A stretch of DNA of 64,000 bases, taken from Acorus gramineus (taxonomy: Eukaryota; Streptophyta; Magnoliopsida; Acorales; Acoraceae). How positions within the stretch are numbered: position 1 is the first letter of the stretch; the number at the start of each line of letters is the position of its first letter. Under the pieces are notes generated by a model that saw nothing but the letters and a program-made list of their open reading frames with translations, searched no databases and was not told the DNA's origin. A program made the translations under genes and the position numbers. Location of the stretch: NCBI GenBank assembly GCA_030737835.1, contig CM060850.1, positions 26,881,385-26,945,384 on the forward strand. Direction: 5' to 3'. This document shows positions 1 to 15,700 of this stretch, in pieces.

Positions 1-171
1 GAAGATCAGTACTTTGGATTTGGGTACATGGATTGGTGAATGAGCAATTGAGAAAAAAAAAACATCTGAAGTTCTCAACCATTAATGTAAAACAATTTTT
101 TCATAAATTTTTTCACCAAATTAGAAACCCTGTTTTCTGAAAATCATGACAACTCAACAATATAAAAGTTA

Positions 172-1017
172 GGGAAAATTTGATATAGCTCCCCGAAAAC
201 TTATGAAAATGATAAAAAAATCCTTGTAAAATTGGTAAATTTCATCCGGTCCTATCTTATTAGATAATATTTATTTTAGTTCATATAACTAACCAGATGT
301 ATGGTTAACTCTAATAATGCATGATAAATTACTGTTATGTCCTTTTAAAATATATTTTCTTTGTTGAAAAAAATCGATATAACTCATTGAAAATTTATGA
401 AATCGAAAAAAGTCTATGTAAAATTTAAAAATCGTCTTTAACTCCCCGAAATCTTCTTAAAATCACAAAAAATCCATGTGATTATCTAAAAATATACCGA
501 TTTATTTAAATTTTATTAAACAATGTATAGTTTTATAATCAATGTGTTATGCTTTTTATTGCTAGTAATTTTGAGTTGAGAATGTATTGTAGAATTTTGA
601 TTGAGTTATTAAATTGTTTTCTCTATTGATTTTGTAATGGAGTTGATGAAGCTGCAATTTTTTTTGTTCAGTCTCTGTAATGAGATTGAGGAGGTGAAAA
701 TGTTGAAAAATGACTCAATTTTATAAATCAAATGAGGTTTGATGGATATTTTTTTTTACAGATGAGGATGACATTTCAGGAGATGGGGATGTTGAAAAAT
801 GACGATGGTATTTTTGTCTTATAAAAGAACTAAATCTAATTTAATAAAGTTTGTAGGGACTGAATCCAATTTTAGTAAGTTTCTGGGGACTTATTTAAAT
901 ATACTCTTATTAGGGGACTAAATTCGTTAACCATATACACTTTATGGGGACCTAGGATGATTTTTTGACTTTAGAGAGACTTTTTGTGATTTCAAGGAGT
1001 TAAAGAAGATAATTCCC
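172..1017 (+). mobile_element. Non-autonomous MULE-type element, copy 1
   Basis: The element is bounded by a perfect 9-bp direct repeat, TAAAAGTTA, at 163-171 and 1018-1026. Its ends are inverted (GGGAAAAT... and ...ATTCCC) and the inversion continues imperfectly inward through repeated blocks built on AACTCCNNGAAA and AAAAAGTC. It codes for nothing I can recognise. A second copy in opposite orientation lies at 16288-17159. A 9-bp TSD plus long inverted ends is the signature of Mutator-like elements, so I infer a MULE-mobilised MITE; no transposase is present. Confidence 0.8.
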
Positions 1018-1026
1018 TAAAAGTTA

Positions 1027-4000
1027 TCCAACAAAAAAAAAAAAAAAACAATACAAAAGTAAAAAGAAAAATAAATTTGATTCATTAAAATTTAATGAAA
1101 GAAGTGATAAAAAGAAACAAAATTTTCATAATTTTCTCTTATAACTCAACCAAATAAATTATTTTTCAAAATTTCAACCATTAAAATTTAATAAGAAAGG
1201 TGATTAAAAAAAAATCTAATTTTCTCCTCTAAATTAAAATCACCTGTCCTCTCTCACAATCAATCAATGGGTCCTAAAGTTTATTTTCACAAAATATCTT
1301 GGATATTTTTTTTTATGTGTATACTTTTATATTGCAGGCTAAGATATTTAATTGTTGGGTTTAATATTAGGTTATTAGATTGTATGTTACGTTGGTCTTT
1401 ATTTAAAATTTATTTATTTTTGTTGGACCTTACGTTTACTTCGAATTTATTGTAGGATCAAGAGCTCATGGTCTTATGGATCACAAAATTGTTATGGTTC
1501 ACTGACTGAATTGAAAACATAATTTTGACTTGGTCAAAGCAAAGATGTGCTCAATATCTCATATTTAAAGTGTTATTCCACTCAGGTAAATAATTTTAGT
1601 TTTTCTTTATTTTACATGCTTTTAAAAAAATATAACAATATGGACTTTGATATAATTTATACTATTATTAAATCTGAACCATGAATCACATGTGAAAAAA
1701 TATTTTGAGAGTTTTTTCTTTGTGAATAACTTTTTAAGCTCCCTTTTTTAAAAAAAATTTAGATCCGTATTTAATATCTTTATTCCTATAGTATATATTC
1801 TATTACGATTTGAAATAAGTATGTATTATATTTTTTTTATAAAAAAATGTAATTAATCAACTAAATATATATATATTTAAAAGAAGTTAAAATGTGTGTG
1901 TTATGTAAAAATGATGAAAAAGATTAAAGCATAACATTTTCCTTCGTACCAATCTTGCCTAGTTATATCTGTGGATAATCAAATCTAACAAAATGTCATA
2001 CAGAATAAAAGCATAATTAATAAACAAAAGAAAATGGTAATAGTATAGTGTATCCCTACTCTTATCCCACTTAAAAAATTTCCATATTATCCCCCCCAAC
2101 CAAATGAGTTTACGTGCAATCTCATATAAACTTTCAAATATTGGAAATTCTTTAGTAATAAAAATTGCTGAAAATGCCAGAAAATCAAGGGAAAATGTGA
2201 AGCAAATAACATTATGCAAACATAATATCACCGATATATCTATTATCTCATCACAAGTGTTTAAGTTTTGTTCGTTCCTTCGTGTGTAACATTTTCATTT
2301 TCAATTTTATCCTTAGCAATATTTGAAATTTTAATTTTATATTAAGGGTAAGAATGGAAAAAACACATATTTTTAATTTTTAAAAATATAATGTGGGATA
2401 TTCATCACATCTATTTTTTTAATTTATCTATTTATATTAATGTTATATTGAATGAATGGTGGTGATTGTGCCATATCATCATATTATTTTTTGTTATTAT
2501 TATTTTTTTGTTAGATTTAAATTGAAATAATCATGGAATATATATGTGATAAATAGCTAATTTTGGGTTAACATAAATGTCACCGTTTGATCTCACTTTT
2601 CATCATGCAATATTCATTTTTGGGAAAATTCTATTTCAGGGTTACAAGTATGTATCAAAAAAATTCTTTCGAATGAGCTATTGATCGCCCTAATTGGAGT
2701 AGTACTTGTAAAGTTATAAATTTTTAAAGAATTTTAGGAATAATTTAATTCTTGATTTTTTTTGTATATATATACCCTTGATTATTTGTTTTTTTCAATA
2801 ATATTATGCAAAAGGATTTAAACTGTACATGATCGTTATTTTTTTTAATGAATTCTAGCGATATTATATTGTTGGTTTGAGAGTTTCAAATGTAGTATTT
2901 TTATAATATATGGTTAGTTGAAGGGTATAAATGCAAAAAACTCTTTTATAAAAGATTTATTTAATCATTGTTAAAATTTTCATCATATTATTTATATAAA
3001 ATATGGTATATTATATCGCATATAAATAAATTGAAAAAAAATTGAGGTACTTGTTGTGAGTAGCTTTTATAAAATATTTTTTTTTTATTTACAGGCATGC
3101 GTGGGGGATGACTAATATAATAATTAAATAACAATAATATATATAAAAAAAGAAAAGAGTGCTTTGATACAATCAGAAGCATATTAAATTCCTAAAAAAG
3201 TATACACTCCATTATGCACCTTATTATAAAAAGTATATGTTTAATTCTTTCATTGATGTATATATTTCTTTCTTATGAATACATACACTTTCATTTTTTT
3301 TTGTAAAAGTGACCGCATGAGTAACTAAGGTCCCATTTAGAAGTCTGGTGATTAAGCCGGCATTCTGATAATCCAGGTATTAGAACTCCGCGTTGGAGAA
3401 ACCTTATTCTGAGAGCTTCTCCAATGCCAGTTTTTTTATGCAAAAAATAAAGAAAATAAGTCTTCAACTTTAAATGTCAAAAATCATTTAGCATTACAGT
3501 GACATTTTTCTAACTTTCTCACCGTGGAATTGTCGCATCGGGTATCCAAGCGGAGTCTGTAACACATTCGAAAAGAAAATATACTATTCCCTTACATGGT
3601 AAATGTGACAGAGATAGCTGGCATGACATTTGTGGCAGCATACATGTGCATATGATAAGAATTATTTGACTACATAGATATGAAGGGTACTATAGAAATA
3701 CAGTTTGTTAAATATGATGTATACCTAAACTACATTGAATGAACATGGCTTGAACAAGGGGAGGATCCAGCATGAAAACAAAGTGGGACAACATGGATAC
3801 AGACTTTATACATAACTAATTTAATTTTTTTTTTGAAAGTACCTGAGCATTTTGAAAAGAAAAATGTAAAGCGGTTGGTCCTGTTTGTAGTTTCATTTAC
3901 ACTCTGCACATATTTTAATTTTTTTAAAATATATATTTAATCAATAAAATACGTTATATCTTGCGTAAAAAAATGAAATACATAATGAATATTGACAACC

Positions 4001-4158
4001 GCTGGTAAAAGCTATATCCAACATTTGTAGTGTGGGATGTCTGTGTGAAGGTCGTGTTCTTTGATCCAAGAAATGGTTCTTGTTCAATTATGAGTAGCTT
4101 AGTAAGAACCCTTTCAAATTGGAGGACTGTACTGTAGAGTTGAGTCATTTTGCCTGCA
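1027..4158. other. AT-rich intergenic stretch
   Basis: No supportable gene. There are many A/T runs and short microsatellites. The only open frames are under 95 codons, without family resemblance. Confidence 0.6.
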
Positions 4159-4171
4159 AAAGTCAATGTTT

Positions 4172-4344
4172 GTTTTTTTTTTTTTCCTTTGACCCAATTA
4201 TCGATTAGAAGATTAAGGCCCACAAATAAAGCCCATTAGGAGCTAACTTTCACATGGTACTATCGAGCTCGAACCCTTGACCTTTCAAAATGGGAGGGTG
4301 CATCTCAATCAACTCGTCAAGTGATTAAGTGAGTGGTGGTGTCT
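4172..4344 (-). mobile_element. tRNA-derived SINE, minus strand
   Basis: On the minus strand the element has a box-A-like segment (TTGATTGAGATG region near 4305-4325), a good box B (GGGTTCGAGCTC near 4262-4275) and ends in an A-run (T-run at 4172-4186 on +). It is flanked by a 13-bp direct repeat with one mismatch: AAAGTCAATGTTT at 4159-4171 and AAAGTCATTGTTT at 4345-4357. Pol III boxes, a 3' poly(A) and a long TSD together indicate a SINE of about 170 bp. The family name is not identified. Confidence 0.72.
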
Positions 4345-4357
4345 AAAGTCATTGTTT

Positions 4358-8092
<3,735 letters not shown>

Positions 8093-8884
8093 TTAAACCT
8101 TGTAAATAATGAGAAAGCAAGGCAAGATCGCCCGGGGGTCCAGCACGACCAACTCCCCCTTCTCGGCCCGAACCGAATCGAGCCGGCCCGGTTTGTCCTT
8201 CTCGGGCCGTGCCGATCCCTCCCCGACCCGGCCCGCGATGACCCGACACACCAACATGGCGTTCCTCCCTCTGCCGCACCCGGCCCGATCATGGGCGGCG
8301 CCGCTCCCAGAGAAGGTCCGGACGGAGGAGGAGAACGAGCAGAGGACGGCGGCGTCGTAGATCCCGCCGGCGGCCGTCCGAGGGCAGTGGAACCGGAGGA
8401 CCTCATTCCCGTCGGCGGCGCATCGGGCCGGGCAGAGCGGGCCGGACCCGGCACGAACAGAATCGCGAAACTCCTCGAACCGGGCCGAGGTTCGGGCCGG
8501 GTTGTGGACCTTGAAGAGCATCTCGATTGAGCCGGGGAAGAAGCCCTTGGAGGACCAGCTCGAGCGGAAGATGATCTCCACCACCTCTCTCGACGAGTTC
8601 CCCAATGGGAGCTCGGAGAGGCTCGGGCAGGCGCGGGTGGCCCCCGCCGGGACGACGCGGAGGAGGGGCTGTTGGGGAGGCGGCGGAGGGGGGTTTTTCT
8701 TGGGTGGGTTTTTCTTGGAGGGCTTTCTAGGGAGGACGTCGAGGAGGGTTTTGGAGGGGTCGGTGCAGGTGGAGATGGATTTGAAAGAGTGGGTCTTTGA
8801 TGGGCTGTTGTTTGGGATGGGTCGATAGACGTCGTCAAAGGCTCGGGTTTTGCAGCTCAGCGACTTGACCCAACCAGTCGCCAT
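8093..8884 (-). CDS. PARP-like fold domain protein (plant 'C2H2-like zinc finger' relative)
   Basis: Single-exon ORF of 263 aa, much richer in GC than its surroundings. Residues 1-50 (ATGWVKSLSCKTRAFDDVY...) resemble the N-terminus of a plant family often labelled C2H2-like zinc finger. Residues 54-73 are a Lys/Pro-rich linker ending in a six-proline run. Residues ~98-263 hold the conserved domain: VVEIIFRSSW, IEMLFKVHN, TSARFEEFRDSV, RCAADGNEVLRFH, NAMLVCRVIAGRV and LDPRAILPCFLIIYKV. That order matches the family domain with a poly(ADP-ribose) polymerase-like fold. I see no classical C2H2 finger here and no evidence for ADP-ribosyl transfer, so the biochemical function is unknown. The ATG at 8884 begins the conserved N-terminal block, which supports this start. 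The other long frames in the region are GC-rich shadows. Confidence 0.85.
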   Translation of the reverse strand: MATGWVKSLSCKTRAFDDVYRPIPNNSPSKTHSFKSISTCTDPSKTLLDVLPRKPSKKNPPKKNPPPPPPQQPLLRVVPAGATRACPSLSELPLGNSSREVVEIIFRSSWSSKGFFPGSIEMLFKVHNPARTSARFEEFRDSVRAGSGPLCPARCAADGNEVLRFHCPRTAAGGIYDAAVLCSFSSSVRTFSGSGAAHDRAGCGRGRNAMLVCRVIAGRVGEGSARPEKDKPGRLDSVRAEKGELVVLDPRAILPCFLIIYKV

Positions 8885-9361
8885 TAACGGGTCTTTGAAG
8901 CTTTTCAGAGATGGAGAGAGAGGGGGGGCTATGGGTCTGTATTGGGTTTTTTTTTTTGTTGGGGTTTATATTTGTTTGTGATATGGGGGGGGAGGAGAAG
9001 GTTGGGTGGGTATGTAAAAATGTGGGGGGTGGGTTTTTTTTGGTGGTGGTTATTTAATGGGATGATTGAAAGCCTTTTATCTTTTCAATTAATGTTGGGA
9101 TTATTATTTGAATCCGAATTGATTGGGTTTTATTTCTGTTTTTGTTTTTGTTTTTGTTTTTTTTTTTTTCTGTGGGGGTTGTGTTGGGGATGATGCGCTT
9201 CGAAGGATCCAACTGTCGTTTTTATCTGCGGTTTTTAATTGAATTGTTTTTTTGGGTTTTTGCGTGTATTGTTACGTGAAAGTCCGTCCGTTGTTCAAGA
9301 AGCTATGATGGATTTAATTTTAAAAGTTGCGTTAAGTTTTATTTTTTAAAAAAATTAATTA
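8885..9361. other. 5' flank of the PARP-like gene
   Basis: Contains the presumed leader and promoter of the minus-strand gene. There are poly-purine/pyrimidine runs (GGGGGG, T-runs, TTTTTGTTTTTG near 9136-9160). No clean TATA element was found. Confidence 0.35.
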
Positions 9362-9857
9362 GGGCTCACGTAGACTCTGTCTATTAATTTTAGATTTTTA
9401 AATTTCTTTTAGATTTGTAAGGCGGTCAAAATTGTTTTTAGATCTCTTTAATTAGATATTATATAAAAATATAAAAAATACTCTTGTTTAATTTTGTAAA
9501 AGTTAATAATGTACTGAAAAGTGTTAACAATCTACTGAAAATATTTAACAGTGTACTGGAGATACTTAACAGTGTACTGAAGAGTGTTTATAATGTAATG
9601 AAATAATTGGATGGGGGCATTTTATGCGAATGTTAACAATGTATTAAAGGGTGTTAAAAGTGTATTGGAGATACTTAACAATATACCGATGAATACTAAC
9701 AGTGTACTAAAATAATTGAGTGAGGGTTTTTTTGATATTTTTGAACAACAAACAGACTAGAGGGATCTAAAAATAATTTTTCATTGCATTAGAGACCTAA
9801 AGAAACTTATAAAATTTCAGAGACTTAAAAATAACATATGGGTGACCACGATGACCC
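9362..9857. mobile_element. Inverted-repeat element carrying a minisatellite
   Basis: Both ends read GGG...CAC/GTCA-type sequence followed by TTTTTAGATCYCT-containing sequence in opposite orientation (near 9362-9450 and 9760-9857). They are flanked by TTAATTA on each side, so the TSD could be 7 bp or only TTA. The centre is a run of diverged ~20-bp units (9501-9720). It codes for nothing recognised. The superfamily is uncertain. Confidence 0.5.
9501..9720. repeat. Minisatellite, ~20-bp unit (AACAGTGTACTGAAGAGTGT-like)
   Basis: About ten diverged tandem units around TTAACAGTGTACTGAAGA. Two groups of units are separated by a short block near 9600-9630 (AATAATTGGATGGGGGCA), and a related AATAATTGAGTGAGGG occurs near 9711. 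It lies inside the inverted-repeat element 9362-9857. Confidence 0.75.
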
Positions 9858-10207
9858 TTAATTAATTTCCTTTTTATTTTTTTTATAATAAAAATGGGAA
9901 ATTTGATGTTTAAGAGCTCATTTGAATACGTGTTAGAGATACATATGTTAGGAAAAGTTTGGACGTGTTGGAGACTTATTGTTCTAGGGCTTTTGAACCA
10001 CAAGCAAAATTAGCATATGGACACGGTGTGAGAAGTGTAAATATAAAAGGAAAAAAAAAAGTTTTGATTTACAATGACATTGTCAAATATCCTATTATGA
10101 AATCTGCTTTATCCTGGATCCAAATGGAGCTTAAAATACATTTTGAAATAGTTTGTTTGGTTCAATGTTTGACTAAATATATATATTCTTGAATGTAGAA
10201 TCAATTA
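9858..10207. other. Short intergenic stretch
   Basis: I see no gene or delimited repeat here. Confidence 0.4.
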
Positions 10208-10660
10208 GCCCTCATTTAGATATGGAATAGCCTATGGAATAAGTGAGAATAAAACAGAATAAATGTTTTTTATTGTTTGGATGTAGAAAATACCCAAGGA
10301 TAAATTATGTTGAAATAAACTGGTATAAAGTGGTATATGGATTCCAATCAACCCCTAGAATTAAAGTTATTCTAGGTTATTTCACTCAAAGAAGATGTGG
10401 GCTCACTGTCAAATCAACTGTCATCACCTATAATAAATCATCTGTCAAATTAACTATCATTATTTTTTTATCTTTTATAAATTTTTATTAACACTTTATT
10501 CACATTTACTCAAAATAAAATAAAATTATTATTACGTTTTTCAACTAGAATAATTCAAAACACAACCAAACACAAAATTATTTTATATTTATTTATACTC
10601 ATTTATGCTAAAATAATTTTATACCTAAAAATAAATCATATTTTGTATCCAAACGAGAGC
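10208..10660 (+). mobile_element. Tourist-like (PIF/Harbinger) MITE, copy 1
   Basis: Terminal inverted repeats are GCCCTCATTTAGATA at the left and, reverse-complemented, GCTCTCGTTTGGATA at the right, flanked by TTA on both sides (10205-10207 and 10661-10663). The 453-bp interior is non-coding. Related sequence recurs at ~32395-32822 and, inverted, at ~61640-62180; all share the internal block around CACTGTCAAATCAACTGTC. A TTA duplication fits PIF/Harbinger MITEs. Confidence 0.68.
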
Positions 10661-11604
10661 TTACAGCTGCAATTAAATGTTGCCTCATTCAATTTTGAGA
10701 ACCCAACTACTGTTGTTATCACTTTTTAGTATATAAATAGCTTATAAAATGATATATGTTCTCTTATCTTATTGTATATTATGTTATAAATATATGAACA
10801 TGATTCATTAAAGTATTTATCTCACTTTTTTTAAAAAAAAAAAACTTGACTAACTAATTATAGACTTAAAAGAATTAAATTGAATGTGGACCGTCAATGA
10901 GACTGAATGCAACAATTTACTTATCAAAACACTATGTCTAAGAGGCCTCTTATATACCATGAAAGAAATTGTTGGTCAAAGATTGAATATCTAAAATGGC
11001 CAACAGACAGGGACCATCTTCTCATTAGATAATTTAGATGATAGTAATGTAAATAATATCATCACCTGGTTGAAACCGATGTTTTATCCGGTATTGCTCT
11101 TTGAATAGATGGATTAAAAAGTGAATTGCATCCCTCAACACTGGTTGCATTGATTAAAAAAAAGTAAAAATGACATGTTAAGTACCATCCACAGTGTTCA
11201 CCGTTTTTTTTCTTCTTAAAACAATACACAGAGATTACGTTAATGCATTATTTTTTAAAAAAAATTAATTTTCAAACGTTATGATAGTGTATTATTCACT
11301 GTATATATTGCTATTCTATTAGGCTACAGAGGATACTACAAAATAGACAAAAATGTATCAGCACTCTAAAAAAAAACTTTGGCTACCAAATCATTTCTTT
11401 TCATATCGGCAATTTGAGTTGTTTTTACATATTACTCATCAAAGATTAACCAGAAAAATAAATCAAGAAAACCACTTCCTATGAAAAAATTTCGATTGTT
11501 TTTTTTTTTTTTTTTGTGAAGAGATTGTGGTTGTATCTATTTCAATAAAAGAGATCAAAATAGACCATTCAAATCAGGGATAGGAGAGAAAAGAAAAAAC
11601 ACTA
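10661..11604. other. AT-rich intergenic stretch
   Basis: No gene or clear element seen; T and A runs only. Confidence 0.45.
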
Positions 11605-12441
11605 AGGGTCCCTTTGAAAATACAGATTGAAAAGTAGCTTTTAAAATAAAACTGCTTTTTAAGATGATTTTAGACCTTGACTTTTTTAGGATGCTTTTTT
11701 TATAATTCATGAATCAATATTTGAAAGGAGTTCAATGTTTGGCAGAGAAAACTGTTTTTCAATTAAAAAATCGATTCCGATAAAAAAACGTTATTTTTGA
11801 GCTTTTCAAAACACAGATTTCAAGAGAAAAATTATGATGTAGAACGGGTGGCGGACGCGTTCCAAGAGCGATGAACCCGAAAGGGTCCATTTGAGATTTC
11901 TAAATATTTACAGAAAAACCGGCTAGTAGAAATATGGCGCCCCGAACTCGGAATCGCTTGAAATTTTTACTGGAGGTAGATATCGAGGAGATCTACAAAA
12001 GTTGTTGCTATGCCACAACACGCGCTTATTTTTCCATTTTTTTCATTTTTCGGCCCTCAAAATGGCCTTTTTGCTATTTTTAGTAACATTTTAGATTCTG
12101 CATATCTCCTTCATAATAATCCGGATTTGACTGAAATCAAACCCGAAGATCTTCTAAGATCCTCTAGAGTTAGTTATAACAAATTTTCGTTTTTGCTATT
12201 TTTAGTAACTTTTTAGTATAAAAGGGATATTTGTAATTTAGGGTTAGCAGTTTTATATAATATATTTCTGAGTTTTATTATTCTCTTTGAGAATTGTGGT
12301 TTGTTGAAGGATCTCAACGAAATTAAAAGGAATTCGACTTCCGATTCTGTAAAAAGCTGTCCCGTTTGGCTGTACAATTTTAGCTTTTCAGCTTTTCAAA
12401 AAGAAAAAACGCACCTAAATGAGCAACCAAATGGGGCCTAA
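11605..12441. mobile_element. Probable MITE interrupted by an LTR fragment
   Basis: The left edge TAAGGGTCCCTTTG and the reverse complement of the right edge TTAGGCCCCATTTG are inverted versions of one another. Both are followed inward by sequence rich in AAAAGC/GCTTTT (AGCTTTTCAGCTTTTCAAAAAG at the right). The centre is replaced by unrelated LTR-like sequence (11835-12352). The TSD is not clear, so both the superfamily and the exact ends are inferences. Confidence 0.4.
11835..12352 (+). mobile_element. Solo-LTR-like fragment
   Basis: A block of different composition starts at TGATGTAGAACGGGTGGCGG and breaks into the AGCTTTT-rich element on both sides. It contains a promoter-like AGTATAAAAGGG (near 12215-12227) followed by GAGTTTTATTATTCTCTTTG, the usual layout of an LTR's U3-R junction. 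No PBS, PPT or TSD was found, so a decayed solo LTR is the best guess and the ends are approximate. Confidence 0.4.
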
Positions 12442-12622
12442 ATTGGAAAATGAAATCACCTCAAACTGACCAACAAGTCTTCCCTCGGGGGAAAAGAGCC
12501 CGAAACTTGGTAGAAGAGGTTTCTAATCAGCTTCGAACACGAATGAAACACTCCGTTACTCGAATTAGTGAGGTGACTGTTGATGTAATGTTGAGTTGTA
12601 TTGTAATTTTTTTTACTAGGAG

Positions 12623-12735
12623 TTTTTTTTATTATTATTATATCGGAGGGATTCTCCGTGGCCAATCTTACGGTCAAGTTGAAAAAACTACATTCGCCTG
12701 TTTATCCTTGGTTCCACATAAAATTCTTTTAAATT
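12623..12735 (-). mobile_element. 5'-truncated SINE copy (same family as 35321-35537)
   Basis: The + strand reads T-run, then TATCGGAGGGATTCTCCGTGG, and stays colinear with the full SINE at 35321-35537 (TATCGGAGGGACCCCCCGTGG...) as far as TAAAATTCTTTTAAA. The tRNA-related head with boxes A and B is missing, so this is a 3' fragment. It is clearly diverged from the other copy. Confidence 0.7.
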
Positions 12736-12742
12736 TTGTCTA

Positions 12743-15700
12743 ATAAAATGAGGTATGATACAACGCTAATACAGCTAGGAGGTTCTTAAAATTGATTTAG
12801 TATGACAAATGCAAGTATTTTGCATGTGAAAAAGGGAAAAATATCTAAAAAATCTATTTAAGATCCAAAATACTCAAATAAAACCCTTTTTTAAAAACTT
12901 TACCTGAAAAAGTTTGGTTTCACCCATACTTCACTAAGATGACCTAATTACCCTCATATTATATTTTATTTTTATAATTCTTGATGCATTTTAAGATGTT
13001 TCACAATATAAATAGTGTTATATATTATTTTAATTAATTAATGTATTATCCTCAATATTTTATTATATTTGCGTAATAATAGATGAAGAAAAAAGATAAA
13101 TTGTTACATGTTTTTATTTTTCATAATTCATATCCATTATAATCTATCTATTAACTATTTTTTTTTTATAAAATACAATAAATTTATTTAAACATAATAT
13201 ATTAATCAATAAAAAAGATTCATTGTTATATATATCAAGAATATAGTTATCATAGTTGTCTTTCATCTTTCAATGTGTATGTGTAATATGTGAAATATAT
13301 TTAAAGTTATATATATATATATTTGATCAAATCTTCTTTTATAGGAGGTGACAAGACTCGAATTCAAGTCCCCTCATTAAAGAGGGGGTACATCTTTCAT
13401 CCTATCAAAAGGAAATTCGGAATTCAAAGTTATATTTAGATGATGTAAGGACAGCAAAATCATATTTTACGTAACATAACTACTAAAGAAGTCTTTTTTT
13501 CTGGTAAAATCTTCAAAAATAGATTATTTGGAGGGTATGCTTGTATCCTTTGGTTTTGTTTTTGATATTTTTACTTTTAAAAGGGGTTGATAATTGCCAA
13601 TACAACCTTATATTTTTTTCTCTCAATAAACAGAAGCTGTTTTTGCTGTTTTTTTATGTATATATTGATTACGCGAAAGGGGGGAGACCTTTGATGTGTA
13701 CCAACTTTTGGTTAGTTTTTTGTTGGGGTTGGCCATCCAATGTGTCACAGGGAAGGGGTCCGGAGGGAGGTGTCAAACTTTTGTGTGTACTTCAAATTCT
13801 TACTCATTAATATTGTTTGATATATTTAGGTGTAGACATTAGAAGTAACATGTAGCACGGATCAAAAGACATAAGTTTTAAGTGATGGGACACTAGTTGA
13901 GAGAGGGGCACACATTTGACCTAAATGATTCACATGCCACAGCACATGTGCTTTGATAAAAAGAGAATTTTTGAACAATGTTTAAAGTACAGAAAATCAA
14001 ACATATATATGAATTTATGGATCAGTTTGAAGAGTTGTTTATTTTTTAATTTTTTTGTAATTATGGTTTGAGTTCAAATACCCTAATTTTTTATGGGAAT
14101 GAAGGCCATTTGAACGACATCTAAGCATTTTACTGACATTGGAATTGAATGGATCTATGGTTTATACTCATCAAATAATCTATTTTATTCTGATTATTAC
14201 TTTTAAAATCTAATGGAATGAAGTGATTATATATACACTGGACTGTTAATGTTTCATCAAATGTTTGATTACAACCAATCAAAAAAATGTTTCATCAGAT
14301 GTTTGATTACAAACAATTCCTGATACATCAACCCACACAAACACCAAAAGAATAAAAGAAAAGAAAAGAAAAAAAGAATTCGTGTGTCTTGTGGTTTAGT
14401 AACAACTCAATCAGAAAATAGAATATAATCTATAGATGAAGACAGCCTCATGAATTGGGTTGTTAGGAAACAAACATGTTCTTTTTCCTATACAAACCAT
14501 TTTTAATCATTGTCAAACCAACCCTGCTCTTCCTTGTAGACCATGAATCAATGATACTATTTTTTTTTTATGGTTCTTCATTAATTAACATTGTTTAGTC
14601 AATTAGTTGTTAAAGGTCATTTGTGTCAATAACTCAACAAGAATCTTGAACAAGACAAATAGAATGAATTAGTCTGAGAGAGAGAACATTATGTTATAAA
14701 AATTTCAGTGTCTTGTTCATTGACAGTTTCCATTCTCTTCTAATTATTCCCCTCTCCCTTTCTCTCTCATATGCTTTTCCTGTTCATCTAATTGAGAGCC
14801 TACCATAAAAGGTTTTGGTGAACAACAAATAACATACTTTAATGAAGGAAAGGGAGACAAGCTCATTGGGATGTAAAGTAGAATCTTCAAAACATTCAAA
14901 AAAATCAGCTACCCTTTCACATAAGCAGGTTAAAGCAGAAAGGTCCACCACAATATGACAACAAAAGCTTAAGCTAGTTTACCTTTGCCTGAAAAAAAAA
15001 AAAAAAGCTTCAGCTCCTGCCAAAATAAGTCATGAAAGTTCAAAAAAGCACAAACAAACACACACACACGCAACAAAAAAGTAATGCAAATATGAGCCGG
15101 GAGAACAAGGTCATGGACTTGTGGGGTTTGATTTTTTTAAAAAATAAAATGTGTCACACAAGCTGATTTGAATCAACTCTTCATACGAGGTTGTAAGTGG
15201 TCTCACACACTCAGGCATGCAGAGCATCTCTTTGAGCTCCGGGAACTGTGTATTTTAAAAGCACTTCTTTAACTTTTCTTTAATCAAGCATGCTCTCTCT
15301 TTTAAGAAGAGACATTGATAATTATCCAAAACCAAAGTTGTTGTTCTTTTTTTTTAATAGGAGACATCAGTGTTTAATGGCAGGTTGACTGAATTGAAAG
15401 AGGTGAGTGATATATGGGGGCATTTAATATGAATCTGTATATGTGAATTGAATTGAACATTGTTGGGAAGAGAAGAGGCTTCTTTGAGTGGGTTATTGTG
15501 CCTCTCAGGGGACTGGTGGGTTGGGTACACTTTTCCAGTCTCTATTACAATAGTGATAGCGAGGTCTGCCTTTTCAGTTGAGTAAATATGGAGAGGCATC
15601 AAGCATTTTGTATTAGAAAATGTTAGGGAGAATCATTCATGAAGTTTAAATTACAGTTCCTAATAAGCTAGTTCTGAATTTTTAGAATGTATATACTTTT

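Noticed and set aside
12450-12600. Short frame starting MKSPQTDQQVFPRGKRARNL
   Set aside because: Looks protein-like but matches nothing I recognise, and it runs into a SINE fragment; not enough for a gene call.
13340-13400. tRNA gene suggested by GACTCGAATTCAAGTCCCC
   Set aside because: No acceptor or anticodon arms could be folded around it; at best a decayed SINE or tRNA-like scrap.
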